From Methylobacterium platani (GTDB lineage Bacteria; Pseudomonadota; Alphaproteobacteria; Rhizobiales; Beijerinckiaceae), in assembly GCF_001653715.1 (NCBI RefSeq), contig NZ_LWHQ01000006.1, positions 62,001 to 126,000 on the forward strand: a stretch of DNA of 64,000 nucleotides, written 5' to 3'. Every line of letters starts with the position of its first letter. Positions within the stretch are counted from its first letter, which is position 1. The notes under the pieces were generated by a model. The model did not search any database. It was not told the origin of the DNA and worked only from the letters and a program-made list of their open reading frames with translations. Positions 18,487-26,591 of the stretch are shown here, in pieces. Made by a program: the position numbers and the translations under genes.

Positions 18487-20139
18487 ATGGACGCCAGCGT
18501 CGTCAATCGCTCCCCGGGTGTCGTCGCACCCGGCCTCCTGACCCGCGAGCGCATCGTCGCCCGCGCCGGCTTCAACCGCTGGCTCGTCCCGCCGGCGGCG
18601 CTCGCCATCCACCTCTGCATCGGCATGTCGTACGGGCTGTCGGTGTTCTGGCTGCCGCTGTCGCGGGCGCTGAGCGTCGGCCAGGCGACGCCGGCCGCCT
18701 GCCCGGACATGGGGCTCGCGACCGCCCTCGTCACCACGACCTGCGACTGGCGCGTCAGCGACCTCGTCCTGGTCTTCTCCATCGGCATCGTGATGCTCGG
18801 CCTCTCCGCCGCCCTGTTCGGCGGCTGGCTCGAGCGGGCGGGCCCGCGCAAGGCCGGGCTCGTCGCGGCGCTGGCTTGGGGCGGCGGCTTCCTGATCGGG
18901 TCGCTCGGCGTCTATCTCCACCAGCTCTGGCTGGTCTGGCTCGGCATGGGGCTGATCGGCGGCATCGGGCTCGGCCTCGGCTACATCTCACCGGTCTCGA
19001 CCCTGGTGAAGTGGTTCCCCGACCGGCGCGGCATGGCGACCGGCATGGCGATCATGGGCTTCGGCGGCGGCGCGATGATCGGCTCGCCGCTCGCCGACCT
19101 GCTCATCACCCACTTCAAGGGGCCGGGGCAGGCCGGCGTGTGGCAGACGCTCGCGATCATGGGCGCCGGCTACCTCGTCGTCATGCTCTGCGGCGCCTTC
19201 GGCTACCGCGTGCCGCCGGAGGGCTGGCAGCCGGAGGGCTGGACCTCGCCGGCCGCCCGCAACCGGATGATCACCAGCGGCCACGTCCACCTCTCGAACG
19301 CCCACAGGACACCGCAATTCTGGCTGCTCTGGGCGATGCTGTGCCTGAACGTCTCGGCCGGGATCGGCGTTCTGGCGCTCGCCTCGCCGATGCTGCAGGA
19401 GATCTTCGGCGGTGCGCTGATCGGCCGGCCGGAGGTCGGGTTCGGGCAGCTCGATGCCGGCCAGAAGGCGCAGGTCGCCGCGATCGCCGCCGGCTTCGTC
19501 GGGCTCCTGTCGCTGTTCAACATCCTCGGCCGGTTCTTCTGGGCGACGCTCTCCGACCGCATCGGCCGGAAGGTCACCTACGCGACCTTCTTCGCGCTCG
19601 GCTGCGTGCTCTACGGTGCGGCGCCCTGGGCGGCCGGCATCGGCTCGAAGGCGCTGTTCGTGCTGTTCTTCTGCGTGATCCTGTCGATGTATGGCGGCGG
19701 CTTCGCGACGATCCCCGCCTACCTCGCCGACGTGTTCGGCACCCGCTTCGTCGGCGCCATCCACGGCCGCCTGCTGACCGCCTGGTCGACCGCCGGCGTC
19801 GTCGGCCCCCTCGTCGTCACGGCGATCCGGCAGGCGCAGGTCGATGCGGGCGTCCAGGGCGCGGCGCTCTACAGCCGCACGCTCCTGATCCTCGCCGGCT
19901 TCCTGGCCCTCGGCTTCGTGGCGAACCTCCTGGTGCGCCCGCTCGCCGAGCGCTGGTTCATGACGCCGGCCGATATCGGCTCCGGCACGAGCGCGGCGTC
20001 GACAGCGCCGTCCGGCGCGTTCGGGATCGGCCGGGGCGGCCTGACGCCGGTGGCGCTCCTTGCCTGGGCGGCGGTCGGCCTGCCGATCCTGTGGGGGGTA
20101 TGGATCACCCTGGCGAAGGCCCTGATCCTGTTCCGGTGA
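18487..20139 (+). CDS. OFA-family MFS transporter (oxalate/formate antiporter type)
   Basis: This 550-residue carrier starts at ATG 18487 with AGGAGG seven bases upstream. It has about 12-14 spans. The first (ALAIHLCIGMSYGLSVFWLPLSRAL) and the block GLGLGYISPVSTLVKWFPDRRGMATGMAIMGFGGGAMIGSPL are characteristic of the OFA (oxalate:formate antiporter) family, as is GRFFWATLSDRIGRKVTY in the middle loop. The C-terminal half has FATIPAYLADVFGTRFVGAIHGRLLTAW. The real substrate could be oxalate/formate or another carboxylate; methylotrophic relatives do metabolise oxalate, which fits but is not proof. It is followed 134 bp downstream by a small membrane protein that may be co-expressed. Confidence 0.88.
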   Translation: MDASVVNRSPGVVAPGLLTRERIVARAGFNRWLVPPAALAIHLCIGMSYGLSVFWLPLSRALSVGQATPAACPDMGLATALVTTTCDWRVSDLVLVFSIGIVMLGLSAALFGGWLERAGPRKAGLVAALAWGGGFLIGSLGVYLHQLWLVWLGMGLIGGIGLGLGYISPVSTLVKWFPDRRGMATGMAIMGFGGGAMIGSPLADLLITHFKGPGQAGVWQTLAIMGAGYLVVMLCGAFGYRVPPEGWQPEGWTSPAARNRMITSGHVHLSNAHRTPQFWLLWAMLCLNVSAGIGVLALASPMLQEIFGGALIGRPEVGFGQLDAGQKAQVAAIAAGFVGLLSLFNILGRFFWATLSDRIGRKVTYATFFALGCVLYGAAPWAAGIGSKALFVLFFCVILSMYGGGFATIPAYLADVFGTRFVGAIHGRLLTAWSTAGVVGPLVVTAIRQAQVDAGVQGAALYSRTLLILAGFLALGFVANLLVRPLAERWFMTPADIGSGTSAASTAPSGAFGIGRGGLTPVALLAWAAVGLPILWGVWITLAKALILFR

Positions 20140-20273
20140 CGAACCGGCGCCCCCGCGCGGATCGCGTGCGGGGGCGCGAGACCCTGGAGACGGGGACGCG
20201 GATTGCGCTACACGCTGCAGGCTTGTCCCGTCGCGGCCGCGCCCGAGCGCGGCCCGCCAGCGCCGAAAGCCGC

Positions 20274-20654
20274 ATGCCGCACCCGACCGTGACCGACGCC
20301 CCCGCCTCCGCCCGCACCCGCCGCGACTGGCCCGGGCTGTTCCTGCGCGCCGTCCTCTCGCTGTTCCTCGGCCTGCCGCTCGGCGGCGTGCTCTTCGCCC
20401 TCACCGGCCTCGGGCTCGCGGTGGCCGGCGACGACCCGCTGCTGCAGCATCCCTGGCTCCTCGCCTTCCGCACCCTGGCGGCGGCCGTCAGCTACGTCTT
20501 CCTCGGCGGCTTCGCCTGGACGCCGGAGGGCGGCTACGAGAGCCTGCACGCCTGGTACGCCGCCGGCGTGGTGCTGGCCTTCCTGCTCATGAGCCGGCCG
20601 TGGCGGCGCTGGACGCGCAAGCCCCGGGCCGAAGCCTGGCCGCGGCGGGCCTGA
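20274..20654 (+). CDS. Small membrane protein (126 aa), unknown
   Basis: This 126-residue protein begins MPHPTVTDAPASARTRRDW. It has two to three hydrophobic spans: one at about residues 23-45 (GLFLRAVLSLFLGLPLGGVLFALTGLGLAV), one at about 60-80 and one at about 95-112, with a basic C-terminus (RPWRRWTRKPRAEAWPRR). I do not recognise a family. It follows the OFA carrier on the same strand. The amino-acid sequence, with regular hydrophobic helices and a positive-inside tail, supports a real gene. No strong ribosome-binding site is seen. Confidence 0.6.
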   Translation: MPHPTVTDAPASARTRRDWPGLFLRAVLSLFLGLPLGGVLFALTGLGLAVAGDDPLLQHPWLLAFRTLAAAVSYVFLGGFAWTPEGGYESLHAWYAAGVVLAFLLMSRPWRRWTRKPRAEAWPRRA

Positions 20655-20824
20655 TCGGCGCCCACCGAGGGCATCGCCCGAGGCGGGCGCCGCTGCGCGA
20701 TATTGCCGCGGTTGTGGCCCGGGAAGGCGGCGGAGCGGAACGTCCGCCGGACGAGAAATTTACTCCCCCGGAGCATCCGGGCCGATGAGCGCCGGGATGC
20801 GCGCCCTCACCGGAGCCCCATCTC

Positions 20825-21520
20825 ATGCATCGTCGCGACGTCCTGGTCAGCATGCTCTCCGCCACCGCGGCCCTCGCGGTCACCCGCACCGCGGTCGCCC
20901 AGCCGGTTCCGGCCGGCGCGGTCCCGACGCCCGCTTACCTGGCGATGGCCACCAAGGGCGGCCTCTTCCTCGAGAACACCGCGCGCGACGCCTACGCGAA
21001 GACCGGGAATCCGCGGGTCAGGCGGTTCGCGCGGGCCGAGGTGACCGAGCAGGTCAACCTCGCCGACAAGATCGGTGCCGTCACCGGCGGCAACGTCGCG
21101 GTGCCGGTCGGCGGCGGCCGGCCCGAGCCCGGGGGGCTCGTCGGCGGCCTCGTCGCGGCACCGCTCGCGGTCGCGGGCGGCGTGGCCGGCGCGGCGGCCG
21201 GGACCGTCGGCGGCGTGCTCGGCGTCCCGGGCGGCGGGCCCTCGGGAGGCATGCCCGGCGGCATGACCACGGACGAGCAGAAGGCGCAGATCCAGGCGCA
21301 GCTCTCGGGCCTGCAGGGCGGTCCGCAATACGACGCCGCCTTCGTCAACGCCTCGCTCCAGGGCCACCGCGAGGCCCTGATGATCCACGGCTCCTACGCC
21401 CAGGGCGGCGAGGACCCGGCCCTGCGCCGCATCGCCCGGGGGGCGATCCCGCTGATCCGGCTGCACATCTCGCAGCTCTCCCAGATGCAGCGGATGATGG
21501 GCGGGGCCGCCGAGGGCTGA
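20825..21520 (+). CDS. DUF4142 protein with glycine-rich hydrophobic insertion
   Basis: This 231-residue exported protein has a twin-arginine-containing N-terminus (MHRRDVLVSMLSATAALAV) and a signal peptide ending at VAQP. DUF4142 helices flank an inserted block at about residues 98-145. The first half carries AYLAMATKGGLFLENTARDAYAKTGNPRVRRFARAEVTEQ and the second half DAAFVNASLQGHREALMIHGSYAQGGED. The insertion is almost only Gly, Ala, Val and Leu (GGLVGGLVAAPLAVAGG...), which looks like a glycine-zipper membrane segment. DUF4142 proteins are ferritin-like helical periplasmic proteins of unknown function. It converges on a second DUF4142 gene. Confidence 0.82.
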   Translation: MHRRDVLVSMLSATAALAVTRTAVAQPVPAGAVPTPAYLAMATKGGLFLENTARDAYAKTGNPRVRRFARAEVTEQVNLADKIGAVTGGNVAVPVGGGRPEPGGLVGGLVAAPLAVAGGVAGAAAGTVGGVLGVPGGGPSGGMPGGMTTDEQKAQIQAQLSGLQGGPQYDAAFVNASLQGHREALMIHGSYAQGGEDPALRRIARGAIPLIRLHISQLSQMQRMMGGAAEG

Positions 21521-21550
21521 ACGGTCCCGGGACAGGAACACTGCCGGCGC

Positions 21551-21572
21551 CCCCGGACGACACCGTCCGGGG
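21551..21572. terminator. Bidirectional hairpin between the two convergent DUF4142 genes
   Basis: CCCCGGACG (21551-21559) and CGTCCGGGG (21564-21572) form a perfect 9-bp stem with an ACAC loop, followed on the plus strand by CCGTTTCTTCG. It lies between the stop codons at 21520 and 21584. Confidence 0.65.
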
Positions 21573-21583
21573 CCGTTTCTTCG

Positions 21584-22189
21584 TCAGTCCTTCAGGTCCT
21601 TCTCGATGTCGGCGAGCAGCGCCAGGTGCTCGCGGATCTGGCCGCAGGCGAGCTTGGTCACGCCGAGCGTCTCCCGGTCCTTGCCGGTGGCGAGGTAGGC
21701 CTCCTGGATCTTCAGGAGCGCCTGGTGGCCCTCGATCTGCCCGCGGACGTATTCGCGGTCGAAGGCCTTGCCGGACTTGGCCTGTTCGAGCTTGTCCAGC
21801 ATCGCCTTGCCCTTCGGGTCGAGCTGGCCGGTGACCTCGGGCTCGGCCGGCGGCTTCACCTGGCCGGAGGCGGCCTGGGCGGGGTCGCGCATCGCCTTGA
21901 GCACGTCGGCGATGGTCTCCTGCTCGGCGACCTCGAAGCCGGCGAACTGCTTCACGTCGTCGTCGGAGGCCTTCTGCAGCGCGACGCGGCTTGCCGCCAG
22001 GGAGGCCGCGCCGGCCGCCAGGGTGTCGGCGGCGTGCTTGGCCTCGGCCTCGCCCATCCGGGCGCCGGTATTGCCGGTGGCTGCGGCGGTCGGTCCGCCC
22101 TGTTGCTGCTGCTGCGCGAAGGCCGCCGTGACGAGGGAGGGAATCGCCACGGCCGAGGCGATGGCGGTCAGTGCGAGACGACGATGCAT
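21584..22189 (-). CDS. DUF4142 exported protein
   Basis: This 201-residue protein starts at ATG 22189 (AGG 7 nt upstream) with a Sec signal peptide ending TAAFAQQ. The mature part begins with a glutamine run and GGPTAAATGNTG, then two DUF4142 helix pairs: DTLAAGAASLAASRVALQKASDDDVKQFAGFEVAEQETIADVLKAM and KAFDREYVRGQIEGHQALLKIQEAYLATGKD. The motif of the second pair (FDxxYVRGQIxGHQxLL) is typical of DUF4142. It lacks the glycine-rich insertion of its convergent paralogue. A longer frame adds 11 residues upstream, but MHRRLALT fits a signal peptide better. Confidence 0.85.
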   Translation of the reverse strand: MHRRLALTAIASAVAIPSLVTAAFAQQQQQGGPTAAATGNTGARMGEAEAKHAADTLAAGAASLAASRVALQKASDDDVKQFAGFEVAEQETIADVLKAMRDPAQAASGQVKPPAEPEVTGQLDPKGKAMLDKLEQAKSGKAFDREYVRGQIEGHQALLKIQEAYLATGKDRETLGVTKLACGQIREHLALLADIEKDLKD

Positions 22190-22743
22190 GGGAATACCTG
22201 ACTGTCGACGGGTGAGCGGCACCGGGCGGAGGGCCGCGCCGTGCGGGGCGCCCGGGATCCAAGCGCTAACGACATCGCGAAAGACGCGGTTTCAGCGTTG
22301 CCTTTCGGAAATCGCGCCCCGCGGCGCCGGCACCGCCCCACTCCGATCGCGCCCTGGCCTTACGCCCATCGTCGAGGTTCCGCCGATCGCCGCGAGCGTG
22401 TCGTCTCACGGGGTCGACGTCCGGCCGGCGGGGGGCCGGCGGACGGGGACCAGGTCTCGGATCACGCGCGAATCACGGGGGGCGGCGATGACCACGATCT
22501 TCTTCGGAGAGTTCCGCCCGGGCCCGAGCGCGACCGGCCAGGGCGCCGTCGGCCGGGGCACCGCCGAAGCGGGCATCGTCCTGCCGGTCGCTCCCGTCAG
22601 CTGCTCCGCGATCGTCGTCTGCCACCTCGCCGGGCGGCGCCGGATGACGAAACCGTAATCCTCCGGTGAGGCCCGGGCCATCCGGCCCGGCGCATCCTGC
22701 AACCTCGGCGGTCCGGCTGGCGGCCCGCGCGAGGATCCGTGTC
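22190..22743. other. Intergenic region with one weak small ORF
   Basis: A 554-bp gap between divergent genes. The only candidate is a 56-codon ORF on the plus strand (22488-22658, MTTIFFGEFRPGPSATG...), which has a GGGGGGCGGCG stretch directly before its ATG but no recognisable domain. I regard it as doubtful. The rest should hold the divergent promoters. I see no strong motif. Confidence 0.3.
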
Positions 22744-23262
22744 ATGCAGCGTCGTCTCACCATCGGGGGCCTGGCGGGGGTCCTGAGCCTTGGACTGCTC
22801 GGCGGCGCGCAGGCGCAGGCGCCGGACGGGGCGCGGCCGATCCAGGTCGCGCATGCGGGCGGGCCGGAGGGCCGGCCCCGCCTCAGCGCCGAGGACGCCC
22901 AGGCCTTCGCCGATGCGCGGGTCGCGGCCCTGCATGCCGGCCTGAAGCTGACACCCGACCAGGAGAAGCTGTGGCCGCCGGTCGAGGAGGCGATGCGCAA
23001 CCTCGCCAAGGTCCGGCGCGACCAGCGCGAGGCCCGGCGCGACCGCGATCCCGTGGCCGAGACCGCCCCGGACGCGATCCGGGCCCGGGCCGACGCCCTG
23101 ACGACGCGGGCGGACGCCCTGCGCAAGCTCGCCGACGCCTCCCAGCCGCTCTACGCCACGCTCGACGCGGCCCAGAAGCAGCGCGCCGCGATGCTGACCC
23201 GGCCGATGGGCGGGCATCGCGGGCATCCGGGGCGGCACGGCGGGCGCCATCGCGACGACTGA
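22744..23262 (+). CDS. Spy/CpxP-like periplasmic protein (LTxxQ motif)
   Basis: This 172-residue protein has a signal peptide (MQRRLTIGGLAGVLSLGLLGGAQAQA). A helical domain contains ALHAGLKLTPDQEKLWPPVEEAMRNLAKVRRDQREARRD, where LTPDQ is the LTxxQ signature of Spy/CpxP-family periplasmic chaperones and metal/envelope-stress sensors. A second pass, LYATLDAAQKQRAAMLTRP, gives the matching helix. The C-terminus is His/Gly-rich (GGHRGHPGRHGGRHRDD) and could bind metal. No two-component genes are adjacent, so regulation is unknown. Confidence 0.8.
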   Translation: MQRRLTIGGLAGVLSLGLLGGAQAQAPDGARPIQVAHAGGPEGRPRLSAEDAQAFADARVAALHAGLKLTPDQEKLWPPVEEAMRNLAKVRRDQREARRDRDPVAETAPDAIRARADALTTRADALRKLADASQPLYATLDAAQKQRAAMLTRPMGGHRGHPGRHGGRHRDD

Positions 23263-23303
23263 TCCCCTCCCCTAGCCCCCTCCCCCTCCGATCACCGCCG
23301 CCC

Positions 23304-23329
23304 CGGCTCCGCCGCGGGCGGCGGAGCCG
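23304..23329 (+). terminator. GC-rich hairpin after the Spy-like gene
   Basis: CGGCTCCGCCG (23304-23314) and CGGCGGAGCCG (23319-23329) form a perfect 11-bp stem with a 4-nt loop, about 40 bp after the stop. There is no T-run, so the role as a terminator is inferred from position. Confidence 0.4.
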
Positions 23330-23548
23330 CATCCGCGCGGGCGCAACAATCGGCGCAATCCGCACGCAATCCAGCCATGCGATACCGGACGGTACGGGAA
23401 AGCTCGGCCGGATTTGCGAGGCCGGCCGGGTCCCCCGCACGGGCCGTCGCAGCTACGGCTCCACGGGGGGCCGGCGACCCGGACCGGAGAGCAGCCACCG
23501 CCGATCGGCGGCCAGGGATCGATCGGGCGGCAAGAGCGGGAGAGGCAG

Positions 23549-23875
23549 ATGGACAACGTCATCCGTCCGGATTTCCAGCGCGCGGCCAAGGCCCGGGGCG
23601 GCGAACGGAAGGCATCCTGCACCGCTCCGGCCGCGCAATACGTCAAGACCTACGGCGAGGTCGGCCACCATGCCGTGTCGCTGGTGCGGGACCGCTCGAG
23701 CCCGCAGGGCGACGTCTACAAGGTCATGATCGACACGCCCGGCGGACAGATCGGCCCGGTCGGGGTCGAGCCGGCGACCGCCGACGGGATGTTCGACGTC
23801 GACCTCGTCGGCGTCGCGGTGGTCCGCACCCTCGAGCTGATGGCGCAGCGCTCCGGCGACTTCGACGTCGCCTGA
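23549..23875 (+). CDS. Conserved-looking hypothetical protein (108 aa)
   Basis: The ATG at 23549 is preceded by GGGAGAGGCAG. The 108-residue product starts MDNVIRPDFQRAAKARGG and continues with a compact alpha/beta-like part (AVSLVRDRSSPQGDVYKVMIDTPGGQIGPVGVEPATADGMFDVDLVGVAVVRTLELMAQ). It has no signal peptide or membrane segment. I do not know the family. The opening VIRPDF is common in short cytosolic Rhizobiales proteins, and the coding character is good. Confidence 0.65.
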   Translation: MDNVIRPDFQRAAKARGGERKASCTAPAAQYVKTYGEVGHHAVSLVRDRSSPQGDVYKVMIDTPGGQIGPVGVEPATADGMFDVDLVGVAVVRTLELMAQRSGDFDVA

Positions 23876-23966
23876 GCCACGCGCGCCCCGCCCGACGATC
23901 ACCCCGCATGGACAGGCGGCGGCGCGCCGCGCCATCATGCGGGAATCGACGGGCGGGATGCGAGCG

Positions 23967-24848
23967 ATGGCCGAGACCAAGACGGCTGGGACGAAGACGG
24001 TCGAAGAGACCTGGACCTATTTCGAGGGCGCCTGGCACCCCGGGAACGTGCGGATGATGGGGCCGCGCACCCATGCCGCCTGGCTCGCCTCGACGGTGTT
24101 CGACGGCGCCCGGGCCTTCGAGGGGGTGACGCCGGACCTCGACCTCCACCTCGCCCGGATCAACCGCTCGGCCGCGGCCTTCGGCCTCGAGCCGGTGGTG
24201 GCGCAGGCGACCTGGGCCGAGCTGGTGCGCGACGGGCTGACGCGCTTCGCGCCCGATGCCGCGCTCTACATCCGGCCAATGTACTGGGCCGAAGGGGGGC
24301 TCGGCGGCGCGGTGCGGCTCGATCCGGCCTCGACCGCCTGGTGCCTGTGCCTCTACGAGGCGCCGATGCCGCCGCCGACCGGCTTCACCGCCACCCTGTC
24401 GCCGTTCCGGCGCCCGACCCCGGACGCCGCGCCCCTCGACGCCAAGGCGGGCTGCCTCTACCCCAACAGCTCGCGGGCGATCGCGGAGGCCGCCTCGCGC
24501 GGCTTCGGCAACGCGCTGATGCGCGACGCGCTCGGCAACGTCGCCGAGTTCGCCACCGCCAACGTGCTGATGGCCCGCGACGGCGTGGTCCACACGCCGG
24601 TGCCGAACGGCACCTTCCTCGCCGGCATCACCCGCGGCCGGGTGATCGCGCTCCTGCGCGGCGCCGGGATCACGGTCGTCGAGAGGACCCTGACCGTCGA
24701 CGACCTGATGGGTGCCGACGAGGTGTTCTCGGTCGGCAACTTCGCCAAGGTCGTGCCGGTGACGGCCCTCGACGAGCGGACCTTCGCCCCCGGGCCGATG
24801 TTCCGGAAGGCGCGCGAGCTGTACTGGGCCTTCGCGCACGGGGGCTGA
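23967..24848 (+). CDS. Class IV PLP aminotransferase, branched-chain amino acid type
   Basis: The protein has 293 residues from ATG 23967 (in-frame ATGs at 23937 and 23958 are alternatives). It has the BCAT/D-amino-acid aminotransferase fold: an N-terminal strand TWTYFEGAWHPGNVRMMGPRTHAAW, STVFDGARAFEGV (the substrate-pocket arginine and phenylalanine region) and LYIRPMYWAEGG. The Schiff-base lysine lies in LDAKAGCLYPNSSRAI, and NALMRDALGNVAEFATANVLM with TFLAGITRGRVIALL forms the PLP-phosphate binding part. The likely reaction is transfer of the amino group between leucine, isoleucine or valine and 2-oxoglutarate in the cytosol. It lacks the standard EGTT motif (EFATAN instead), as in a subgroup of short alphaproteobacterial homologues. 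Confidence 0.85.
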   Translation: MAETKTAGTKTVEETWTYFEGAWHPGNVRMMGPRTHAAWLASTVFDGARAFEGVTPDLDLHLARINRSAAAFGLEPVVAQATWAELVRDGLTRFAPDAALYIRPMYWAEGGLGGAVRLDPASTAWCLCLYEAPMPPPTGFTATLSPFRRPTPDAAPLDAKAGCLYPNSSRAIAEAASRGFGNALMRDALGNVAEFATANVLMARDGVVHTPVPNGTFLAGITRGRVIALLRGAGITVVERTLTVDDLMGADEVFSVGNFAKVVPVTALDERTFAPGPMFRKARELYWAFAHGG

Positions 24849-24927
24849 CGGGCCGCTTCGTCCCGCACGGGCCCTTGCTCCCCCGCCCCGCCCTTGAGAC
24901 AAGCGGGCCGGTTCGGGGGACGGGGTC

Positions 24928-26025
24928 ATGATGCTGGTGCGGTTGGCGGTGGCGTGGGCGACGGTGGCGGCCTTCGCGGTGTTCGGCGGCGGATGGCTCG
25001 GCGGGCTCGAGGCGCCGCTGGTGGCGGCCGGGCTGTTCGCCTGGCTGTTCGGCGTCATCCTGTGGTCGGCCTTCGGGGTGGTGCACGAGGCCGAGGAACT
25101 CGCCGACCGCCTCGGCGAGCCCTACGGCACGCTGATCCTCACGCTCTCGATCGTCGTCATCGAGGTCGCGCTCGTCGCCGCCGTGATGCTCGGCGCCAAG
25201 GCCGCCCCGACGCTCGGGCGCGACACGATGTTCGCCGTCATCATGATCGTGATGAACGGCCTCGTCGGCCTCGGGCTGATCCTCGGCGGCCTGCGCCACC
25301 ACCGCCAGAACTACAACCTCGACGGCGCCGGCGCCTATCTCGCGGCGATCATCCCGCTCACCACCATCGCGCTCATCATCCCGAACTTCACCACCTCGAC
25401 GCCGGACGGCTCGCTGACGGTGATCCAGGCGGTGGCGTTCTCGGTCCTGACCGTGGTGCTCTACGGCATCTTCCTGCTGCTGCAGACCGGCCGCCACAGC
25501 GACTTCTTCACCGATTTCGCCGAGCCGGGCGCCGTGACGGAGGCGGCCGCGCCCCACCCGGATGCCGGGACCGGCGCGATCCTGCGCCATGCCGGCCTGC
25601 TCCTCGTCAGCCTGCTGCCGATCGTGCTCCTGTCGAAGAGCCTCGCGGCGATCCTCGACCACGGCATCAAGGCGCTGGGCGCGCCCTCGGCGCTGGGCGG
25701 CGTCATCATCGCCGCCATCGTGTTCACCCCGGAGGGCATCAGCGCCATCAAGGCGATCCGGCGCGACCAGCTCCAGCGGGCGATCAACCTCTGCCTCGGC
25801 GCGGTGACCTCGACGGTGGGCCTGACCGTGCCGGCGGTGCTCGCCATCGGGCTGATCTCGGGCCAGCGGGTGGTGCTGGGCCTGGCGCCGGCCGAGATGG
25901 CGGTGCTCGCCATGACGCTGCTTCTCAGCGTCATCACCTTCTCGCGCCAGGGCACGACGGTGCTGGAGGGCGCGGTGCACCTCGTGGTGTTCCTGACCTA
26001 CCTGACGCTGATCTTCAGTCCGTGA
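24928..26025 (+). CDS. chaA: Calcium/sodium-proton antiporter (ChaA, CaCA superfamily)
   Basis: This 365-residue membrane protein has about 11 spans in two inverted repeats. The conserved acidic motifs are EPYGTLILTLSIVVIEVALV in the first half and FTPEGISAIKAIRRDQLQRAINLCLGA in the second, each with the glutamate that binds the cation in CaCA proteins. ChaA exchanges Ca2+, Na+ or K+ for protons and supports salt or alkaline tolerance. There is no partner gene; the start MMLVRLAVAW could begin at either Met. Confidence 0.9.
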   Translation: MMLVRLAVAWATVAAFAVFGGGWLGGLEAPLVAAGLFAWLFGVILWSAFGVVHEAEELADRLGEPYGTLILTLSIVVIEVALVAAVMLGAKAAPTLGRDTMFAVIMIVMNGLVGLGLILGGLRHHRQNYNLDGAGAYLAAIIPLTTIALIIPNFTTSTPDGSLTVIQAVAFSVLTVVLYGIFLLLQTGRHSDFFTDFAEPGAVTEAAAPHPDAGTGAILRHAGLLLVSLLPIVLLSKSLAAILDHGIKALGAPSALGGVIIAAIVFTPEGISAIKAIRRDQLQRAINLCLGAVTSTVGLTVPAVLAIGLISGQRVVLGLAPAEMAVLAMTLLLSVITFSRQGTTVLEGAVHLVVFLTYLTLIFSP

Positions 26026-26524
26026 GGCAGGATAGGCTGGCCCGCCTCATCCCGTTTGCGATCTGCGACGCGATCGAAGCTCCGTCGCTCAACGAGATCC
26101 GGAGTGGTTGCCGGGCTGTGTCGTGCTACGATAATGGCATGTTTTGCATGCTCGGCAGATTCTTCGAAAGCGAGATGCTTCGGCTCTGATCCCCCCGAAT
26201 AGAGTACATAAGCACTCAGGGCCAGAGCCTACATCAGGGTCTCTTTTGGAAAAGTACCGTCGTGGGGTGCGCCGCCACCATCGTACGCGGCGGATAAAGG
26301 CTCGTAAGGATTACCACGGCGGAGTGACCGATCGGCTGCTTTCGCCCCGGGCCACTCTCTCCTTCTGGCCCCGACGCCAACCCCGTGTTGTTGCTGGATG
26401 TGCGGCAATCCTCGCCGGTGGCTCGACGACGTCGCGATGCAGGAGCGCCGAGCCTTCCAGGCGGATGACGTGAGGCCGCGTAGCTCAGATGGCGGAATCC
26501 CGGCCTGACGCATAACGCCAAGCC
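26026..26524. other. Intergenic region of mixed composition, possible remnant DNA with tRNA-like scrap
   Basis: About 500 bp without a supported gene, with AT-richer patches at 26130-26260. Overlapping ORFs of 94-109 codons on both strands have no recognisable domain. Near 26475-26490 the plus strand reads GCGTAGCTCAGATGG, which matches the 8-9 and D-arm consensus of many tRNAs (TAGCTCAG.TGG), but the rest of a tRNA (anticodon arm, GGTTC loop, CCA end) is not there. It may be a chance match or the scar of an element that once used a tRNA site. Confidence 0.35.
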
Positions 26525-26563
26525 AGAAAAATAGAATACGGCGCGGGCCGCCAGGCCCGCGCC
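26525..26563 (-). terminator. Intrinsic terminator of glnII
   Basis: GGCGCGGGCC (26540-26549) and GGCCCGCGCC (26554-26563) form a 10-bp perfect stem. Read on the minus strand it is followed by GTATTCTATTTTTCTGG, giving a T-rich tail, 29 bp beyond the glnII stop. Confidence 0.8.
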
Positions 26564-26591
26564 GCTCGATTTTTTACCGATCCGACGATGC

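Noticed and set aside
26470..26520. A tRNA gene
   Set aside because: Only the first 15 or so bases fit; the D-stem partner, anticodon arm and T-arm are missing.
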